NCBI GenBank assembly: GCA_032821775.1 | Contig: JAVLRN010000001.1 | Location: 2,542,001-2,606,000 of the forward strand | Origin: Sanguinoderma infundibulare | Lineage: Eukaryota > Basidiomycota > Agaricomycetes > Polyporales > Polyporaceae | Length of the DNA: 64,000 bases | Reading direction: 5' to 3' | Shown: one piece after another, positions 61,363-64,000 of the stretch | Position numbering within the stretch: the first letter of the stretch is position 1 | Layout of the letters: each line of letters begins with the position of its first letter | Program-made: the position numbers and the translations under genes | Notes under the pieces: model-generated | Seen by the model: only the letters and a program-made list of their open reading frames with translations | What the model was told of the DNA's origin: nothing | Databases searched by the model: none

Positions 61363-63413
61363 ATGGCCCATTCAAAGGACCTTTCAGCGGTCGAAGACCC
61401 TTCTTCCACCTCGTCGGTCACTGTATGCGCGAAGTTTGTGACCACGACTCGCGCGGGCCACACTCAAGGTATGTTTCTGTAACCGTGGATCGCAGCGTGC
61501 ACGTACGTGCCACTGATATGTCTTCAGTACTACTACTCGGCGTTAGCAAACCGGTCAGCATAGGACGGAGTCCAGACTGGTAAAGTCACCTGTAGTCAAG
61601 CGTCGCACGATCCAGTCTCATGCCCGAAAAGCACATATGTGATCCCAGAGGCCGTGGTCTCCGGCTTACACTGCAAGCTATATGCGTAAGTAAATGACAA
61701 CTCGCCGTGCTCATGATCTAGAGGCGGTTGGTCCAGCGTCCGTTCAAGCAATGGCGGCATCATTATATCTTGTCAGGTACGAAACCACCCTGCGTTCTCT
61801 CGGGCATTGATGGTGATTGTTCCGCAGGATCATTCCTCCAATGGCATTGTCCTGAATGGTCACAGGATTCGATCCAAGACGTCTGTCTTACTCATGGATG
61901 GAGACAAGTTTCAGATACCGTCCTCTCAAAGTAACACATCCTGCGAAACGGGGCGAACTAGACTCACGTTGTCCTTGCAGCGTTCGAGTGCAGCGTCTTG
62001 CACAAGGAACCAGAGCAGAAGGTTCATATCTTCGACCCAACTCCTCCAAGACTTCCTTCAATGAAGACCAAAGTACGTATGTCTAATGTCTCGACGCGTG
62101 ATTCTTCAATCGTTTTTGCCAGAAAATCGATCGTTTTCTGGTCATGTCGCATTGCTTGGGAAGCGGTAGCTTCGCGCAAGTGCATTTAGCCATGGATACC
62201 TCGGCATTCAAGCAGGTCGCGTGCAAATGCATCAAACGCAAGGGCTCAGAGAAGATCGAGAAGATTAAGAAAGAAGTGGACATTCTCCTCAGTCTTTCCC
62301 ATGTATGTCGATCGTGTATTTGGCAACCTATCCGTCTCATCACTGATGACTCAACGTAGTTGAATATCAATACCGTTCGTGCAGCAACGAATGATGACCA
62401 ATTTCTGTATGTTGTTGTGGTCCGCTCAACACGGTACTATACTGTTGACCGCATATAGCTACATTTTCCTGGAGCTTTGCACTGGCGGAGACCTCTTCTC
62501 CTACATTGTCAGCCACCAGGACTCGCGGCTATCTCAGGATGAAGCGAAGTACATCATGTACCAACTTCTCAAGGGCCTCAAGTACCTTCACAACAGATTG
62601 ATTTCTCATCGAGGTACGCTCCCGAACCCTAACAGTGGCAACATCTCTCCGTAATGTATTTGGTTGTAGACCTGAAGGTGCGCATCCCATGCGTTGTAAC
62701 CATGCCAGTTTGATTCAGTCATCGCAGCCTGAGAACATCCTCCTTCATGCGCCTGGACCCTACCCTCGAATCCAAATAGCCGACTTCGGCCTCGCTCGCC
62801 CAAAAGCATATCAAGAAACATTCAACGTCTGTGGCACCATCTCCTACCTCCCTCCGGAAGGCATCTTGGCACTGGACCATAAGCACCTGAGCTATGTCGG
62901 CATGCCTTCGGACTGCTGGAGTTCTGGCGTGATAATGTACATCATGCTCTCGTAAGTCCCTCGTTTCTCAGCTTCGAGCCGGCGTAGTGACGAATTGATT
63001 GCAAAACGGCAGGGGGAGTCATCCATTCGACTACGGCAAGGTTGATGGAGAATCTGAGGTCTATTCCTACATGCCCGAGTCTGAAGATGAGGATTACGAC
63101 GGGTCCCAGTATTCGCAGGAGTCCATCCAGGCCGATCAACTGGTCAAACGACGCATCGTTCATGGCGAAATCTACTTCCCCAGCCCTGTATGGGACGAAA
63201 TGCCATGCGGTACGTCGGTTTGTACACATGATCTTCGAACAAACGTTGACCAAGTTGTGATTGATGCTAGCCATGGATCTCTGCAGGGACCTGCTCGTCT
63301 ATGATCCTAATGATCGCGCGACTGCCCAGATCGCCCTTCTACACGTCTGGTTCACTGCGGAACTGTTGGACCTGGAGCTCGCCTACCGATCTAGGATCGG
63401 TTTATCTGCGTAG
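61363..63413 (+). CDS. chk2: FHA-domain Ser/Thr checkpoint kinase (Chk2/Cds1 type)
   Basis: Thirteen exons (61363-61468, 61528-61579, 61632-61685, 61737-61776, 61828-61930, 61981-62072, 62123-62302, 62360-62406, 62459-62613, an 8-nt exon 62670-62677, 62728-62951, 63013-63209, 63271-63413) give 466 residues. The FHA domain (about 35-145) has SIGRSPDC, VVSGLHCKLYA and DHSSNGIVLNG, which bind phosphothreonine. The kinase (about 150-455) has GSGSFAQV, the ATP Lys in VACKCIK, HRDLKPEN, ADFGLARP and DPNDRATAQIALLH. The usual APE is written PPE. An acidic insert (ESEDEDYDGSQYSQES) contains SQ motifs. The layout is that of Chk2/Rad53/Cds1 DNA-damage kinases. The catalytic Asp and Lys codons of HRDLK come from the 8-nt exon. 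Specific orthology within the Chk2 group is inferred. Confidence 0.88.
62670..62677 (+). other. 8-nt microexon carrying the catalytic-loop D-L-K of the FHA kinase
   Basis: Eight nucleotides (ACCTGAAG) lie between acceptor GTTGTAG and donor GTGCGC. With one base from the previous exon they encode D-L-K of HRDLKPEN. Skipping shifts the frame and gives a stop at the second codon of the joined sequence. Confidence 0.85.
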
Positions 63414-63690
63414 ATTATAGCGACAACGAATTCTAGATCCGCCGGGTACCACCGTTAACTAGCAACTAACTCGGCATCGGGCTTCTCAGTCTCGGATGGG
63501 TCTCTTTATCTCTCTCTCGGATTCTGCGCGTCTTCTGTGTTCATTGCGACTCATAGTCACTCATCACGACCAGCTTAGAATCACACATAATACATGGCAT
63601 TGTCGCGTCGGACATACATCAATACAAGCTGTCGTTGTCTGGTAAAATATACAATGGCGTTACTTCGTTCGCATTGTCTCTACATTTCTT
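63414..63690. other. intergenic region between convergent genes, 277 bp
   Basis: Two 3' ends converge here. Nothing else is recognised. Confidence 0.4.
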
Positions 63691-64000
63691 TCACGCCTTC
63701 AAGAAGTTGGCATGGACTGATGTGACCGTCGATCAGCTCATCGACGAAACGACAGAGTCCAAGGAGAGACTTACAGTGAACATGGTCTGCCCCAAAGGTT
63801 GACATCTGTGCCACAAGACCACGGTGAGCCCACTGTATGCAGCTGAAATAGAACACAAACGGCGGCCTACAAAGAAGTAGCTGTGATCGTAGCCGTCCTG
63901 CGCCCGTACGCGGACCTGCACCTCGTCGTACCCCGCATCACGAGCCGCCTTCAGGAAGTTCTCCGGAAGCAGCTGGCCGGTCTTGTAGAAGTTATCCCCG
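63691..64000 (-). CDS. S-formylglutathione hydrolase (esterase D family), C-terminal part
   Basis: This gene continues past the right edge. Visible exons: 64000-63871 (partial), 63805-63775 and 63716-63691. They read GDNFYKTGQLLPENFLKAAR, then GYDHSYFF, MSTFGADHVH and the end HANFLKA. GYDHSYFF carries the catalytic His of the Ser-Asp-His triad. The enzyme hydrolyses S-formylglutathione to formate and glutathione in formaldehyde detoxification. The intron at 63717-63774 is 58 nt and the one at 63806-63870 is 65 nt, both GT-AG. The start and nucleophile region lie outside the window. Confidence 0.85.

Overview
The window is nuclear DNA of a filamentous basidiomycete, most likely an Agaricomycete that decays wood or litter. 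Genes are packed on both strands and split by many short introns, mostly 46-75 nt. Proteins match fungal families, and one gene encodes a secreted GH5 cellulase with a fungal CBM1. There is no operon structure, rRNA, CRISPR array or recognisable intact transposon. Exon models were built by hand from splice signals, reading frame and family conservation. Every complete model closes in frame, but none has been tested against RNA.

Layout, left to right: an HVA22/REEP-type ER membrane protein (+, 0.9-1.8 kb); a chromodomain/coiled-coil protein (-, 2.0-5.7); exocyst SEC3 (-, 6.0-10.3); ceramide glucosyltransferase (-, 10.6-12.1); a Pof3/Dia2-like TPR/F-box/LRR protein (+, 12.4-14.3); a TATDN1-type nuclease (-, 14.4-15.9); peroxisomal 3-ketoacyl-CoA thiolase (+, 16.5-18.1); a membrane-anchored heparinase II/III-like protein (+, 18.5-21.1); a Mid2-like Ser/Thr-rich surface protein (+, 21.8-22.8); a GNL1-type GTPase (-, 23.7-26.2); a SAM methyltransferase (+, 26.9-29.1); a PRM10/ThrE transporter (+, 29.8-32.2); a Rad5/HLTF-type SNF2-RING protein (-, 32.4-36.9); a 4.3-kb gene-poor island holding an imperfect inverted repeat; an RNase III-like/dsRBD protein (-, 41.3-42.3); a Mit1/Mi-2 type remodeler (-, 43.0-49.5); exocyst SEC8 (+, 49.7-54.5); an LYR-motif protein (-, 54.6-55.9); the GH5 cellulase (+, 56.5-58.3); LSG1 (+, 58.6-61.1); a Chk2/Cds1-type FHA kinase (+, 61.4-63.4); and the C-terminal end of an S-formylglutathione hydrolase (-, runs off the right edge).

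Most genes are housekeeping: polarised secretion (SEC3, SEC8), ribosome assembly (LSG1), chromatin and genome stability (two SNF2 proteins, the FHA kinase, the Pof3-like protein), lipids (thiolase, glucosylceramide synthesis) and wall or polysaccharide functions (GH5, heparinase-like, Mid2-like).

The most unusual material is in RNA processing. I find an AT-AC intron and a GC-AG intron in the thiolase gene, a GG-AG donor in the TatD gene, and a GC-AG intron next to a 9-nt exon in the Mit1-like gene. I also find microexons of 6, 8, 9 and 9 nt, several of which carry catalytic-site residues. The inverted repeat lies just downstream of the dsRNA-binding protein gene and could form a hairpin in its 3' UTR.
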